Assembly: GCA_031290155.1 (NCBI GenBank)
Contig: JAITOB010000008.1
Location: 78,603-142,602 of the forward strand
DNA from: Endomicrobium sp.
GTDB lineage: Bacteria; Elusimicrobiota; Endomicrobiia; Endomicrobiales; Endomicrobiaceae
Reading direction: 5' to 3'
Length of the DNA stretch: 64,000 bases
Shown here piece after piece: positions 10,066 through 21,262 of this stretch; the stretch's first letter is position 1; each line of letters begins with the position of its first letter. The notes beneath the pieces are model-generated. The model did not search any database. It was not told where the DNA came from and was given only the letters and a program-made list of their open reading frames with translations. Both the position numbers and the translations under genes were made by a program.

Positions 10066-10533
10066 ATGGATAAAATTAAAAAATTGGCGTTTGCTACAGA
10101 TCATGCCGCAGCCGCGATAAGAACTAAAATAAAAGAATATCTACAAAGTATGGGTTATGAAGTTGAAGATTTTGTTTTATGTGAAAACGGCGGCTGCGAT
10201 TATCCTGACTATGCGGCTAAGGTTGCGGATGCTGTTGTAAATAAAAGAGCGGACAAAGGTATTCTTATCTGCGGGACAGGAATAGGTATGTCCATTGCTG
10301 CCAATAAAGTTAAAGGAATTATTGCGGCTATCTGCTGGGATGAAAACACTGCAAGACTTGCGGCGCAGCATAACAGTGCAAATATTTTGTGTTTGGGTTC
10401 AATGACCGCTACCGTAAGCGAAATATGCAGCAGGATAACAATATTTCTTGATACTCCATTTGAGGAAAGACATTTGCGGAGAATAGAAAAAATTAAAGAA
10501 ATTGAAAAACAACAATCTGGAGTTAAAAATTAA
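10066..10533 (+). CDS. rpiB: Ribose-5-phosphate isomerase B
   Basis: Interconverts ribulose 5-phosphate and ribose 5-phosphate in the non-oxidative pentose phosphate pathway. RpiB-type landmarks are FATDHAAA, GCDYPDYA, the active-site cysteine in LICGTGIGMSIAANK, and HNSANILCLG. The C terminus FLDTPFEERHLRRIEKI is also typical. There is a strong ribosome-binding site (AAAGGACGG) seven bases upstream. Together with transketolase downstream, it keeps ribose 5-phosphate supply alive although the sugar-uptake genes nearby are dead. Confidence 0.95.
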   Translation: MDKIKKLAFATDHAAAAIRTKIKEYLQSMGYEVEDFVLCENGGCDYPDYAAKVADAVVNKRADKGILICGTGIGMSIAANKVKGIIAAICWDENTARLAAQHNSANILCLGSMTATVSEICSRITIFLDTPFEERHLRRIEKIKEIEKQQSGVKN

Positions 10534-11085
10534 AAGATTAATTTTTCTTCTATTTTCTCTGTTTTTGTAATGTCGTCATGTGTTGTAAACAAAGCGATTA
10601 TAAAGCAGGATTATGATTTTTACTCAGTTAAAACAATAAAGGTGGAAAAATTTTCTTTAGGGGAAATATATGATGAAATTGATGGCGCTGTACAAAATGC
10701 TTTTATTCAATATCTTTTATCTAGGGGGTAATAAACGTAATATTTGATTCTAATGTCGGAGCCGATGCTGTGTTATAGGAGGGCGTATAACTGCTTTTCG
10801 TCCCGAAAGCGATGATGTAGTTTTTGTACAGACGGTTATATATGGGTATATCCTGATTATTTTTTTGAAAATGATTTATATTATCGTAGGAATTGGAGAG
10901 TATTTTTCCGTGACAGGGTCATTTTTAGAAATGCTGTGGTTGGAATTTCTGCATAAACAGGACGGGTGGTATGGTCAGATTCACTCACTTTTGAAAGTTT
11001 AAGTACAGATTTTGCGGTTGCCGGCGCAGTAAAAAGCATTTTAAAAACTATCCCGCACTCCAATATGGATGTTAAGATTAAATAA
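10530..11085 (+). pseudogene. Putative lipoprotein, decayed
   Basis: A hydrophobic signal sequence (KRLIFLLFSLF) ends, after a frame change, in the lipobox VMSSC. The body is readable in pieces: VKTIKVEKFSLGEIYDEIDGA, AVQNAFIQYLLSRGYNVIFD, GGRITAFRPESDDVVFVQ, TGRVVWSDSLTFESLS, then a final VAGAVKSILKTIP. This organisation (an N-terminal strand, a helix over 'FIQYLLSRGY', then GGRI and VVW strands) resembles small periplasmic lipoproteins of the LpoB/CsgG-like fold, but I cannot name it. At least four frameshifts. It directly follows rpiB. Confidence 0.5.
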
Positions 11086-11303
11086 TTTTATTTGTGATTA
11101 TTATACGAATAAATTTAGATATATTAGTTTTTGGATAGTTGAATTTTATACGGGTAAAAAAATACTTAAATTGTAATATTTAGTTGAGTATGAGTTTGTT
11201 AGAATTATTGGGTATAAATTTGACATAATTAAATTTATATATAAAAAAGATATGGCTGCTATTGACTTGTAATGCGGTAAATATTATATCAGGAGATGTT
11301 ATA

Positions 11304-12155
11304 ATGGAAACGAGAGACTTGGAAATAATATCTGCGAATGTCAGAAAAGATATTGTTAAGATGTTGAATGTCTCAGGTTCAGGACATCCTGGAGGTAGTT
11401 TATCTGCGGTTGAGCTTTTGGTAGCATTGTATTTTAAGCACATGAATTTTAATCCTAAAGATACTACTGCTCCAGACAGGGATTATTTTATTTTATCTAA
11501 AGGGCATGTTTGTCCTGTACTTTATGCCGTTTTGGCACAACTTGAATGTTTTAACGCTGACGAATTGTGTACTTTGAGAAAAATTGGCAGCAGACTTCAG
11601 GGACATCCGTCTAAAGATGAGGGACTTCCTGGAATAGAGGTATCTACCGGCTCTTTGGGATATGGTTTGTCAATAGGAGCGGGAATTGCAATAGGTATGA
11701 GGCAGGTAAAGAAGAACAATAAAGTTTATGTACTTATGGGAGATGGAGAACAGCAGGAAGGAAGCATTTGGGAAGGAATAATGTCTGCAGCGCATTATAA
11801 GCTTGATAATCTTTGTGCAATTGTTGACGATAATGGCATACAGATAGACGGAGCTACAAAAGATATAATGAATGTTGAACCATTGGTGGATAAATATGGA
11901 GCTTTTGGTTGGAATGTTATGGCAATAGACGGGCATAATCTTGATGAGATAGACAAAGCCTATTTCCAGTTTAAAATGAACTCTAAAGGACAAGGAAAGC
12001 CTACAGCGATAATAGCAAAGACTGTTAAGGGAAAAGGAGTTTCGTTTATGGAGAATCTTGCTGCTTGGCATGGCAAGACTCCGTCAAAAGAGGAATTAGA
12101 AAAAGCATTAAAAGAAATTGATGAAAATTTAACGCGGAAACAAAAATTACAATAA
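11304..12155 (+). CDS. tktA: Transketolase, N-terminal subunit
   Basis: Thiamine-diphosphate-binding half of a split transketolase, which moves two-carbon units between pentose and triose/hexose phosphates. Visible motifs are GSGHPGGSLS, the ThDP pyrophosphate site MGDGEQQEGSIWEG and VDDNGIQIDG, and the closing WHGKTPSKEE. At 283 residues it matches the N-terminal subunit of archaeal and anaerobe-type split transketolases. The ATG at 11304 is preceded by AGGAG; the ORF-track start at 11262 is too early. Its partner half is 3.4 kb downstream at 15543, beyond three dead genes. Confidence 0.94.
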   Translation: METRDLEIISANVRKDIVKMLNVSGSGHPGGSLSAVELLVALYFKHMNFNPKDTTAPDRDYFILSKGHVCPVLYAVLAQLECFNADELCTLRKIGSRLQGHPSKDEGLPGIEVSTGSLGYGLSIGAGIAIGMRQVKKNNKVYVLMGDGEQQEGSIWEGIMSAAHYKLDNLCAIVDDNGIQIDGATKDIMNVEPLVDKYGAFGWNVMAIDGHNLDEIDKAYFQFKMNSKGQGKPTAIIAKTVKGKGVSFMENLAAWHGKTPSKEELEKALKEIDENLTRKQKLQ

Positions 12156-12189
12156 TAATTTAATAATTTATTATATAGAAGTTTTCGTA

Positions 12190-13114
12190 TTTAATAAAAG
12201 CGCTTCTTTGGAAATGAGGAGTGGGATATAAAAGGATAAAATTATTGTGCCCTAATGGTGATAGTTTGGACATTACCGGGGCTGGTAACACTTGCGTAGC
12301 GGTTGGTTCAGGTATAATAACTTTAGAAAATGTCGGTTTGTGCAGTATAGGCACATCCGTAGTTTTTTATCTTATGAAGGCAAGCACTGTTAAAGATTAT
12401 AAAGGGTGTCTGCATTTTTTAATCATGTTGTAAAAGACTGTTACTATTCTATGGGCGTTACATTATCTACAGGAAGCAGTTTAGGCTGGTTTATAAAATA
12501 TTTTACCGGAAATTTAAGTTTTGAAGAGCTGCTTAGAGGTATTGATAGTGTAGAGGTAAGTTCAGATAATTTACTGTTTACTCCATATCTTGCTGGTGAG
12601 CGTACGCCTTACGCAGATAGTCAAATGCGAGGGAGTTTTATAAGCATAGATAGTAAGTTCGACTGCATTTTATAAGAGCCGTTGTTGAGGGGAATTACTT
12701 TTTCTCTTAAAGACTCAATGGAAATTATGAAAAAAATTGCCGATGAAATGTTTTGAATGTATAGTGTCTGTAGGCGTCGGTGCAAAAAATAGAGGTTGGC
12801 TGCAGATACGAGCAGATATTTTTATTCCAAAGTTACAAATCTTACTGTTGAGCAGGGACCGTCGTTTGGTGCTACAAATCATAGCAGCGGTTGAAATCGG
12901 CTGGTATAAAGATTTCAACTCTTGTGCTGATAAGTTTATTGCTTTTAGAGATACTTTTTATCCCGATAAAAAGAGAGTGGGGAAATACGAGAAAATATAC
13001 GAATTATACAAACAGGTATATCTGCCTACAAAAAATATCTGTAAAATAAAGTATAAAAGTATAGTTAAAACTAATAACGTGCTGAGCATTAAATATATTA
13101 ATGCTCAGCAATAA
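12190..13114 (+). pseudogene. xylB: Xylulokinase, truncated and frameshifted
   Basis: C-terminal half of a FGGY-family xylulokinase. Readable blocks are ITGAGNTCVAVGSGI...CSIGTSVVFY, STGSSLGWFIKYF, TPYLAGERTPYADSQMRGSFI, GITFSLKDSMEIM, VEQGPSFGATNHS and a terminal helix FNSCADKFIAFRDTFYPD. The first 200 or more residues, including the N-terminal phosphate-binding DLGTSS motif, are absent. The rest is split by at least four frameshifts. An inverted repeat forms the last codons. It sits between the transketolase halves, where xylulose 5-phosphate would have been used. Confidence 0.8.
13080..13110. repeat. Perfect 13-bp inverted repeat (hairpin)
   Basis: TGCTGAGCATTAA and TTAATGCTCAGCA flank a five-base ATATA loop and form a perfect 13-bp stem. 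It spans the stop region of the dead xylulokinase and lies 23 bases before the dead sugar porter. No T-run follows on the plus strand, so it is not a standard terminator. A processing or mRNA-stability hairpin between two operon members is the simplest reading. Confidence 0.7.
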
Positions 13115-13132
13115 AGAATAGCAAAGGATGGA

Positions 13133-14459
13133 ATGAAAAACATCAAAAAAGTTTTGTGTTTTTTTTCGGAGCACTCGGAGGACTTTTATTTGGTTGTTTG
13201 GGAGTTATTTCAGGAGCTATTTTATTTATTAAGCCTGCAATGGGGCTGTGCGAATTTTAAGTTGCCGCCGTTGTAAGTTCCCTAATGTTTGGAGTAGTGA
13301 TCGGTGCGGCTACTATAAGCTCTTTATCTGATAAATCTGGCAGACGAAAATTAGTATTGACTACAGCATTGTGTTTTGTTTTGCTTCGCTTGTCAGTGCT
13401 TCTGCTATGGATTTTGTTTCTTTAACAATTTCAAGATTAGTTTTGGGTGCGGCGGTTGGCGGAGCTTCTGCGGTTGTCCCTCTTTATTTAGCGGAAATGG
13501 CGCCTGCAAACAAAAGAGGAATGTTGTCTGGCTTAAACCAGCTATGATTATGAGCGGATTTTTGTTGGCTTACTATAGTCAATCTTGTATTTGTAGAAAT
13601 CTCTGGCGGCTGGAGACTTATGTTGGAACTTAGTGCCCTACCTGCATCTCTATTGTTTTTACGAACTATTTTTTTACCAGAAAGTCCAAGATGGCTTAAT
13701 AAGTAAAGGTAAGGAATCAACTGCAAGAGATATTTTGAACAACTTAAGAGGCAGTGTCAACGAAGTAAAAAAAGAACTGAAGGAAATAAAAGATGGCAAT
13801 GCTAAAGAAGGTAACGGCGGATTTGTTATGTCAAAATGGGTCAGACCTGCGCTTATTATTGGCATAGAGTTTAGCGCATATTTCAACAAATAATATGGCT
13901 AATACTGTTCTTTATTATGCGCCAACAATATTTACAAATGTCGGGTTAGGTTCTTCTGTTGCTGTTTTAGGCACGGTTGGAATCGGCGTTTTAAATGTCA
14001 TAGTAACTTCGATAGCTTTACTTATTATGGATAAGTTTGATAGAAAAATGCTTATTGCGGGAAGTATTGGTATGATTGTGTCGTTGTTTGCATTAGGCAT
14101 GTTGTCGGAGTTTGTAGGCGCAAATTCTGCTGCTGCGTCTCGTGGTACTATAATATCCTGCTGTTTATATTATGTTTTCTGCGCTACTTGGGGATCAGTT
14201 GTGTGGATTATGGTAGGCGAAATATTCCCTCTAAAAGTCAGAGGGCTAGGTGTGAAATAAGCAGCGTTGCAAACCGGACCGCTAATATCTAATTGTATTT
14301 TTAACATTTCCACGGCTTTAAGTAGATTTGGTACTAAACTTTTTCTTCTTTATGCCGTTATTGCTGTTTTTTTCCATGTTGTTTGTAAAGTATAAAGTTT
14401 TTGAAACACGCGGACGCAGTTTAGAAGAAATAGAATCAACTTTACAAAAGGGTATATAG
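13133..14459 (+). pseudogene. MFS sugar porter (XylE-like), decayed
   Basis: Remnant of a 12-helix major facilitator sugar:H+ symporter. Segments readable across frames include FFGALGGLLFGCLGVISGAI, SLSDKSGRRKLVL (loop 2-3 signature), [40 protein letters not shown] (the PESPR motif after helix 6), LYYAPTIFTNVG, IMDKFDRKMLI and GEIFPLKVRGLG. These are the standard sugar-porter signatures. At least six frameshifts or stops interrupt it. With dead xylulokinase and aldose epimerase around it, the natural substrate was probably xylose or another pentose (inference). Confidence 0.85.
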
Positions 14460-14461
14460 AT

Positions 14462-15546
14462 ATGAATTGTAAAAAACAACTTTTTTGGAGTTTGTAAAGG
14501 CCAGGATGTGTATTCTTTTATTTTTAGCAATGACAACGGATTTAAAATTGAGTGCATATCTTACGGAGCAATGTTAAAAGCTGCTTATTTCCGCGCTAAA
14601 GATAAAGGCTCCGATAGTGAAAACAAAAGTATTGTTTTAGGATACGATAATTTAGACGATTATTTAAAGGATACTTATTTTTTTTGGGTTCATCTCTGTT
14701 GGCAGAATAGGGAGCAAATTTTGAATTAGACGGCAAAATATATACAATATTGATAAAAATGATGGCATTAATAATCTGCACGGCGGCAAGAATGGATTTC
14801 ACTCTTTAATATGGAATGGAGAGATAATAGACGGCAAAAAAACAGGAGTGAAATTTTCTAAAGTCGTTAAATCTGACGAAGATATGTTTCCGGACAATAT
14901 GAGTTTAGAGATAACATATTTGTTGAACAATGAATATGAATTAGAAATAATTTTTAAAGCTTCTTCAGATAAAATTACTTTATTTAATCCTACAAATCAT
15001 GCTTATTTTAATCCTGATTTAAATCAGGATAACAGTATTTTAAATCATTATCTTACTCTCAATGCGGATTAAATGATTTGCAGACGTATAAAAATCTCAT
15101 TCTGTCAGGCAGTAGAATTGATGAAAATGACTGCGTATGATTTTACAAAAGAGCGTTTGATTGACGACAGTTTGAACATTTTAACAAAAAATATTCCGTT
15201 AAAGGCGCAGGACTTGATACTCCGTTCTGTTTAAATTCTTCTATTGCCGGCCTATACTGAAAATGCAGATAAAACTCGCTCTATAACTGTTACTACAGAT
15301 AGAAATGCCATAGTTGCATATACGTCAAATTATTTTGATAATAAACAATTAATAAATGGTATATATTCTAAACCTTATATAGGGATAGCGCTGGAAGTAC
15401 AAACTTTACCTGACGCAATTCATCATAAAGGGTTTGGAGATGTGATTACGAGGTCAAAAATAAAAGAATATAAGACAATTATAAAAATGTGTCAACATTA
15501 TTATAATTGTGAGAACATGATAAAAAGTATGGAGAGAAAAATATGA
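14462..15546 (+). pseudogene. Aldose 1-epimerase, decayed
   Basis: GalM-type mutarotase remnant. Motifs across frames are FKIECISYGAMLKAAYF, SIVLGYDNLDDYLKD, NNLHGGKNGFHSLIWNG (the HGG active-site loop), LEITYLLNNEYELEIIF, LFNPTNHAYFNPD (the NPTNHxYFNL motif) and, near the end, GIALEVQTLPDAIHH. There are about five frameshifts. The last ORF piece ends in a TGA overlapping the ATG of the transketolase C-terminal subunit, so this dead gene still forms the leader of a live one. Confidence 0.85.
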
Positions 15547-16493
15547 TTGAAACTTTTGGCAATAAGGCTACAAGGTTTGGTTTTGGAGATGCCCTTATAG
15601 AACTTGGAAAAACAAATCCCAAGGTTTTTGCTTTAGGAGCGGATACCACTGGCTCGGTTACAATGGGCAATTTTGCAAAAATGTTTCCTGACAGGTTTAT
15701 AAATGTTGGTATTGCAGAAACGAATTTAGTAGGCATAGCCTCGGGACTCGCCGTTGCTGGATTTATTCCATTTATATCAACTTACGGAGTTTTTGTAGCT
15801 GGAAGGCCGTGGGAGCAAATAAGAACAACTGTATGTTATTCTAATTTGAATGTAAAATTATGCGGTTCTCATGCCGGACTTATGGTAGGACCTGACGGCG
15901 CAACTCATCAAGCTTTGGAAGAAATTTCTATAATGAGATGTATTCCTAGAATGAAAGTTGTATGTCCATGTGATTTTCTTGAAACAAAAAAAGCGGTAAT
16001 GGCAAGCGCGTATTTAGAAGGCCCTGTGTATATAAGGTTTGGAAGAGAAAGTACGCCTATATTAACGAAAGAAGATAGTATTTTTGAAATAGGAAAAGCA
16101 AATGTTTTAAAAGACGGTAACGATGTTGCTATTATGGCGTGCGGTACGATGGTTTATGAATCTTTAATAGCTGCTGATATTTTAGAAAAAAAGGGTATAA
16201 ATGCGAAAGTTGTAAATATTCACACTGTTAAACCAATAGACGAAAAGGCGATTATTGATGCCGCCAAAGAATGCGGCGCAGTAGTAACTGCAGAAGAGCA
16301 TCAGCTTTATGGAGGATTTGGTTCTGCGGTTTCAGAAGTTTTAGTCAAAAATTATCCTGTTCCTGTTGAAATGATAGGTGTTAATGATAAATTTGGCGAG
16401 TCTGGCGATGCTATGGATCTGCTCTCTAAATTTGGATTGAGAGACGTAAATATTGTGGATGCGGTACTAAAGGTTTTAAAAAGAAAAAAGTGA
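15543..16493 (+). CDS. tktB: Transketolase, C-terminal subunit
   Basis: Second half of the split transketolase, holding the pyrimidine-binding and C-terminal domains. Seen are [11 protein letters not shown], the catalytic-site glutamate region [19 protein letters not shown], the [14 protein letters not shown] loop, and the C-terminal domain [19 protein letters not shown]...[17 protein letters not shown]. The 316-residue length is normal. GGAGAG lies about six bases upstream of the ATG, inside the dead galM reading frame. It should assemble with the product at 11304. Confidence 0.95.
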   Translation: MIETFGNKATRFGFGDALIELGKTNPKVFALGADTTGSVTMGNFAKMFPDRFINVGIAETNLVGIASGLAVAGFIPFISTYGVFVAGRPWEQIRTTVCYSNLNVKLCGSHAGLMVGPDGATHQALEEISIMRCIPRMKVVCPCDFLETKKAVMASAYLEGPVYIRFGRESTPILTKEDSIFEIGKANVLKDGNDVAIMACGTMVYESLIAADILEKKGINAKVVNIHTVKPIDEKAIIDAAKECGAVVTAEEHQLYGGFGSAVSEVLVKNYPVPVEMIGVNDKFGESGDAMDLLSKFGLRDVNIVDAVLKVLKRKK

Positions 16494-16494
16494 T

Positions 16495-17640
16495 ATGCCA
16501 AAAGGAGTTATTTTAATTGTTTTAGATAGTGCAGGTGTTAGCGAACTTCCTGACGCTGCTGTTTATAGAGATGAAGGCGCAAATACGATAGGTCATATTT
16601 TGATTCAATGGGCACTTCTTTTTCTCTTCCCAATATGGCAGAACTGGGATTATATAAGCTTTTAAACGACAATAAAAAATCTTTTTTTGACGTAAATATT
16701 AATGGCTGTTTTGGTAAAATGGCTACAAAATCGCCTGTTAAAGATACTACGGCCGGTCATTGGGAAATAGCAGGTATAGTTTTGAGTAAATCGTTTCCTG
16801 TATATCAAAATGGATTTCCTAAAGAAATAATAGAAGAATTTGAAAAGCAAATAGGTATAAAATAATAGGAAATTATAGTGCTTCTGGTACTGAAATAATC
16901 AAACAACTCGGGTTAGGACATTAGAAAACAGGATGTCCGATTGTTTACGGTTCAGCCGATTCTGTCTTTCAAATAGCCGCTCACGAAGAAACTTTTGGAT
17001 TAAATAAACCGTATGAAATATGTAAAACTGCGCATGGTATTTTACGAGGCAAAAATGCCGTAGGAAGAGTTATTTATACAAGGACAATAAATAGAAGAGA
17101 TTATTCTTTAACTCCGTTTGAAAATACAATTTTAGATGAAATAAATAATTCTAACGGTAACGTTACTGCTATAGGTAAGATAGAAGATATTTTAACGGTA
17201 AAGGAATAACGAACTCTATCCATACCAAAGATAATTCAAGCGGTATGCAGGCAACTTTAAATGAAGTAAAACAATCTTTTGATAAAATAGCGTTAATTTT
17301 ACTAATCTTGTTGATTTTGACATGCTTTGGGGACATAGGCGAAATATATCTGCTTATGTAGAAGGACTTAAAGATTTTGATGATTTCTGCCTATACTTAT
17401 AAAAGAATTGAAAGATGATGATATACTTATTATTACAGCAGGTCATGGGCGAACCCGTCGTATAAATTTCATACCGCCCATACGAGAGAATATGTTCCTC
17501 TGCCGTTATATGAAAAGTTGAAGAAAAATATCAATTTGGGAGTAAGAGATACTCTGTCTGATATTGCGCGGACTATTGCTGATGTTTTCGAACTTTCAGC
17601 AATGAAAAACGGATTAAGCTTCAAAAATTTAATTATTTAA
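16495..17640 (+). pseudogene. deoB: Phosphopentomutase, decayed
   Basis: Alkaline-phosphatase-superfamily phosphopentomutase remnant, which would interconvert (deoxy)ribose 1- and 5-phosphates. Motifs are [17 protein letters not shown] (metal site), [26 protein letters not shown] (the phosphothreonine region), [62 protein letters not shown] and SDIARTIADVF. At least six frameshifts. It follows the transketolase subunit by one base. Confidence 0.88.
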
Positions 17641-18215
17641 TTCTCAAATTTTATATACATCTTGAAAGATGAAATAAAGTATATTTTAGTAAATTCAAAA
17701 TAATAATAACATTCTTTTCTTTATGAAGTTTTAGTTATGCAAATTAGTTGCCGTATTATTGTTTCATGGCAAGCAGGTACTTACATAGATAAAATAAAAA
17801 GGTCTTTGCTTTTTAAGATAACAGTGCAAGACTGACTGTGCAGTAAAAATAATTTTCTTGTTATGTGCCGTCAGCATCTTGATAATAGTAAAACATAGAC
17901 TGCTCGCCTGAATTTACTTCTAGGTTATGGTATCTCGCGAGTATAGGCAGTTTGTGAGGGAGTCGGGTATGAGAGTTTTATGATCTCCTTCCTCTTGTAC
18001 TTGGCGTAAAAAGAAAAGTTTATTAATATGAATATGATTTTATTCTATAAGAAATTCTGTTTCTTATAGTTTATTATTTTATATTACTTGAAAGCCGGAT
18101 TTTGTATATTTTGACAGCAGGTTTTTTGACTGTTATGAAATTCTTGAAAATAAATAATAATCTATAAATTAAAACAATATAAAAATACCGGTATTTATCA
18201 GCAGATTTAGGAGAA
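17641..18215. other. Intergenic region with an unexplained GC-elevated stretch
   Basis: About 575 bases without a recognisable gene between two dead nucleoside genes. Most is AT-rich like other spacers. The part from about 17860 to 18010 is visibly richer in G and C and contains the palindrome CTCGCGAG and a GAGA/TCTC hairpin. On the minus strand one frame there is open for about 38 codons (...LPILARYHNLEVNSGEQ...) between two stops. I cannot assign it to a protein or a known RNA family. Confidence 0.4.
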
Positions 18216-18219
18216 TCAA

Positions 18220-19060
18220 CATAAATAAGACCTTGCGATGTGATTTATAAAAAAAAGAAATAGAGTTTATGGTGTTCAGTTATAATAACGAGGATATTTC
18301 GGACTATCAAATGTCGGCTTTTTTAATGTCTATATTTTTTACTGGTATGACCGATGAAGAGATATTTTTTTGACGGGCGTTATGGTAATTCTGATAATAC
18401 AATAGACTTGTCTAAATTAAATTTTATGTCTGCAGATAAACATTCCACAGGCGCAGTAGGAGACGGAACGTCTATCATAATTGCTCCCCCCTAAATTGTT
18501 TCAAGTACGGGTATTTGTGTGCCTATGATGGCTGGAAGAGGTTTAGGACATACAGGAGAGGGACGCTTGACAAACTACCAGGATTTAGAACTCAGTCCGA
18601 CAAAAAGAATTTTTAGAGTTTTTAGAATATTCAGGAGCAGCTATTATAGGACAGACATCGGATATCGCTCCTGTAGATAAAAATGTATGCGCTGAGAGAT
18701 ACAAAACTGCGGCGGTAGAATCTATACCGCTGATAAGCGCCGGAGTGAATGTCTAAAAAAATTGCGGAAGGCGTAAAAACTCTTGTTTTGGATGTAAAAA
18801 CAGGCGATGGTGCTTTTATGAAAGAATATTCTAAAGCAAAAGAACTTGTGCAAAAAATGATAATTATCGGCAAAAAGTTTGGAATAAATATGTCGGCTGC
18901 AATTACTGATATGGATACGCCTTTAGAAAATTGCGTGGGTAATTCGCTTGAAATTAAGTGGGCAGTAGAAATTTTGTTTTATAAAAAAACAGACGATTAC
19001 GTTGAGAAAAATGAAATTATTGCTGAACTTGTTTATAATTCTTTAAAAAATATAGAATAA
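18220..19060 (+). pseudogene. Pyrimidine-nucleoside (thymidine) phosphorylase, decayed
   Basis: Remnant of the nucleoside phosphorylase family II enzyme (DeoA/Pdp). Readable pieces are KKEIEFMVFSYNN, YQMSAFLMSIFFTGMTDEE, FMSADKHSTGAVGDGTSIIIAP (the KHSTGGVGD signature, with G to A), GICVPMMAGRGLGHTGEG (phosphate-binding), and an intact 103-codon block LVLDVKTGDGAFMKEYSKA...AITDMDTPLENCVGNSLEI. The C-terminal domain is missing. The break points fall near 18370, 18500, 18610 and 18745. With deoB it formed a nucleoside salvage pair. Confidence 0.85.
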
Positions 19061-19137
19061 CCTGAATTAATTATGAACGATGCGTATATGATATCTGAAA
19101 ATAAAAATGAAAGCAGAAAATTAATAAAGGAAATACT

Positions 19138-21134
19138 TTGACTATAAACGATGCGGGAAAAGAGTGGCAAATAGTTAAAGAAGACTCCTCGAAAATCTCT
19201 GCAACTTCTTCTTCTCTGCCCTTAGTTTCAAAGATTGCTTCAGTACTTGTAAACAGAGGCATTAATACTGTTAAAATCAAAAATATTTATTAACGGTGGA
19301 ATTGAAAATTACATAATCCATTTTTATTTGCTGATCAGAAAGCTGTTGACAGAATAAGAAGAGCTATAGATTTAGATGAGACTATTCTTGTTTATAGCGA
19401 CAGAGATGTAGACGGGGCTACGCGTAAATATAATTGTGAATACAATAAGACTTTTAGACGGAAATATGCAATAGTATGTTCCTACCGATGAAGGATATGG
19501 CGTTCACAAGGATATTTTTCAAAATATTTGTCTGAAAATGTTAAAGTTTTAATTACCGTTGACTGCGGAATTTCTGCCGTAGAAGAAATTTCTTATGCTA
19601 AAACGCTTGGTATGGATGTTATACTTACAGATCATCACTAACCTCCCTACTGCCTTCTGAATGCCGATGCTATCATAAATCCTAAAATTTACGGTTCAAG
19701 ATACTCTTTTAAGATATATCTGGATGCGTCGTATCTTTGAAAACTATGCAGGCTCTTATGCTTACTTTCAGCAAGGAGTACAATAAAGAGATCATGTTAT
19801 GTTACAGCTTAAAAAACGACGATGATTTTGAAGGTAATTATGTTTGCTTGAATAATGATTTGGAAACAGAAAAATCTGAATTTAAATCTATTTTGGAATA
19901 AAACAAATTATCAAAAGAGTTTTTAAAATTTATACCAACAGCATAGATATAAAAAATCTTTTAGTTCAAAGCAATGCCCTTTTAAAAGATAAAATAATTA
20001 TTATTGAAGATGTTGCAGATAATATTAACTGTCTTGTGCAAAAATACAAAATGAAAAAGTTTAGTAATGACTTTAGGCTTAAAGACTTTTTTGAAAAAAT
20101 CTTGATTTATGCGCTTTAGGGACTATTTCTGATTCTATGCCTTTAATTGATGAAAATAGAATTATAGTCAAAGAGGGGTTGAAAATAATTGAGACTAGCC
20201 CTTATGCATAGCCCGGGGTTAGGTCTTTTGATAGATGATGCGTTAATTTCAAAAGGCGCGTATAATATTCTGCGAAAATGGTTACACCTGTCTTGAACTC
20301 TTCAGGACGTATGGCAAGGGGAATGCTGCCTGCTCAGCTTTTTATGACAAAAGATACTTTTCAAGCAAAAATCTTTATACCGACATAATTAAATTAAATG
20401 AAGATAGAAGATGCCTTCAATCTGAAAATGTTGAACAGTTTAAACAGCTTTTAAAAGAGCAGTGCGACATTGAAAATGATAAAGTGTTGATAGCAAAAGC
20501 TTCAAACCTTAATCACGGCGTTACCGGTATTATCATCCATCGCAGATGGTAAAAATATATTCTAAACCTGCATTTTTATTTATTACAGACGGCAAAGAAG
20601 CAACAGGAGCGGCAAGATCTGTTGAAGACTTTGATGTTGTCGCCGCTCTTGAGAGCGTTAAAGATATACTTATAAAGTACGGCGGGCATAGTCGGCTGTC
20701 GGATTTACATTGGAACATTTTAAGATTGAAGAATTTACTAAAAGAATTTCAGAGTATGTGGAACAGAATTTAAAAAAAACGGTTTCCGGGAATACAATAA
20801 TTATTGAAGGCGAATTAAAAATTTCAGATATAAATATGGATTTCTATAAACAGACATAAATAATGAAACCTTTTGGAGTCGGTAATTTGAGACCTGTACT
20901 TTGTATAAAGGGTGTCACGCCTATTGAAATATCGGTTTTAGGAAACAGAGGAGAACATTTAAAGTTTAAAATTTCACAAAAAGGCAGTAGAAATGTTCAG
21001 GCTGTATTTTGGAATAAATCTAAACTGACAAAAATTGTTTGTTCAGAAAATTCTTTGGATATAGCGATATAGCAAGTAAAAATGGAAATAAAATAGCGCA
21101 GCTTCAAGTAATAGATATAAAACCTGTGTATTAA
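19138..21134 (+). pseudogene. recJ: Single-stranded-DNA-specific exonuclease RecJ, decayed
   Basis: RecJ remnant from a TTG start (with AAAGGA just upstream) to a TAA at 21134. DHH-family blocks survive in pieces: DETILVYSDRDVDGAT (DYDVDG in working enzymes, here DRDVDG), VLITVDCGISAVEEI, MDVILTDHH, ADAIINPK, LNSSGRMARG, AFLFITDGKEATGAARSVEDFDVV, YGGHS, and the C-terminal OB-like MKPFGVGNLRPVLCIKG. About ten frameshifts and stops make function impossible. Loss of RecJ would remove one arm of recombination and repair. Confidence 0.88.
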
Positions 21135-21262
21135 AAAACTTCAGTTTATCAGTATTGCAGTCATACTATATTAGCGCGTAATTATAAAATATAAGTTACT
21201 GTGTATGTTTTTATATGTTTTAGCTATTAAAATAAATAAAAGTTTAAACTAGTGGAGATTAA

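Noticed and set aside
11670-12071. 133-aa minus-strand ORF inside the transketolase N-terminal subunit
   Set aside because: Antisense shadow; Tyr/Ile/Cys-rich with no domain pattern.
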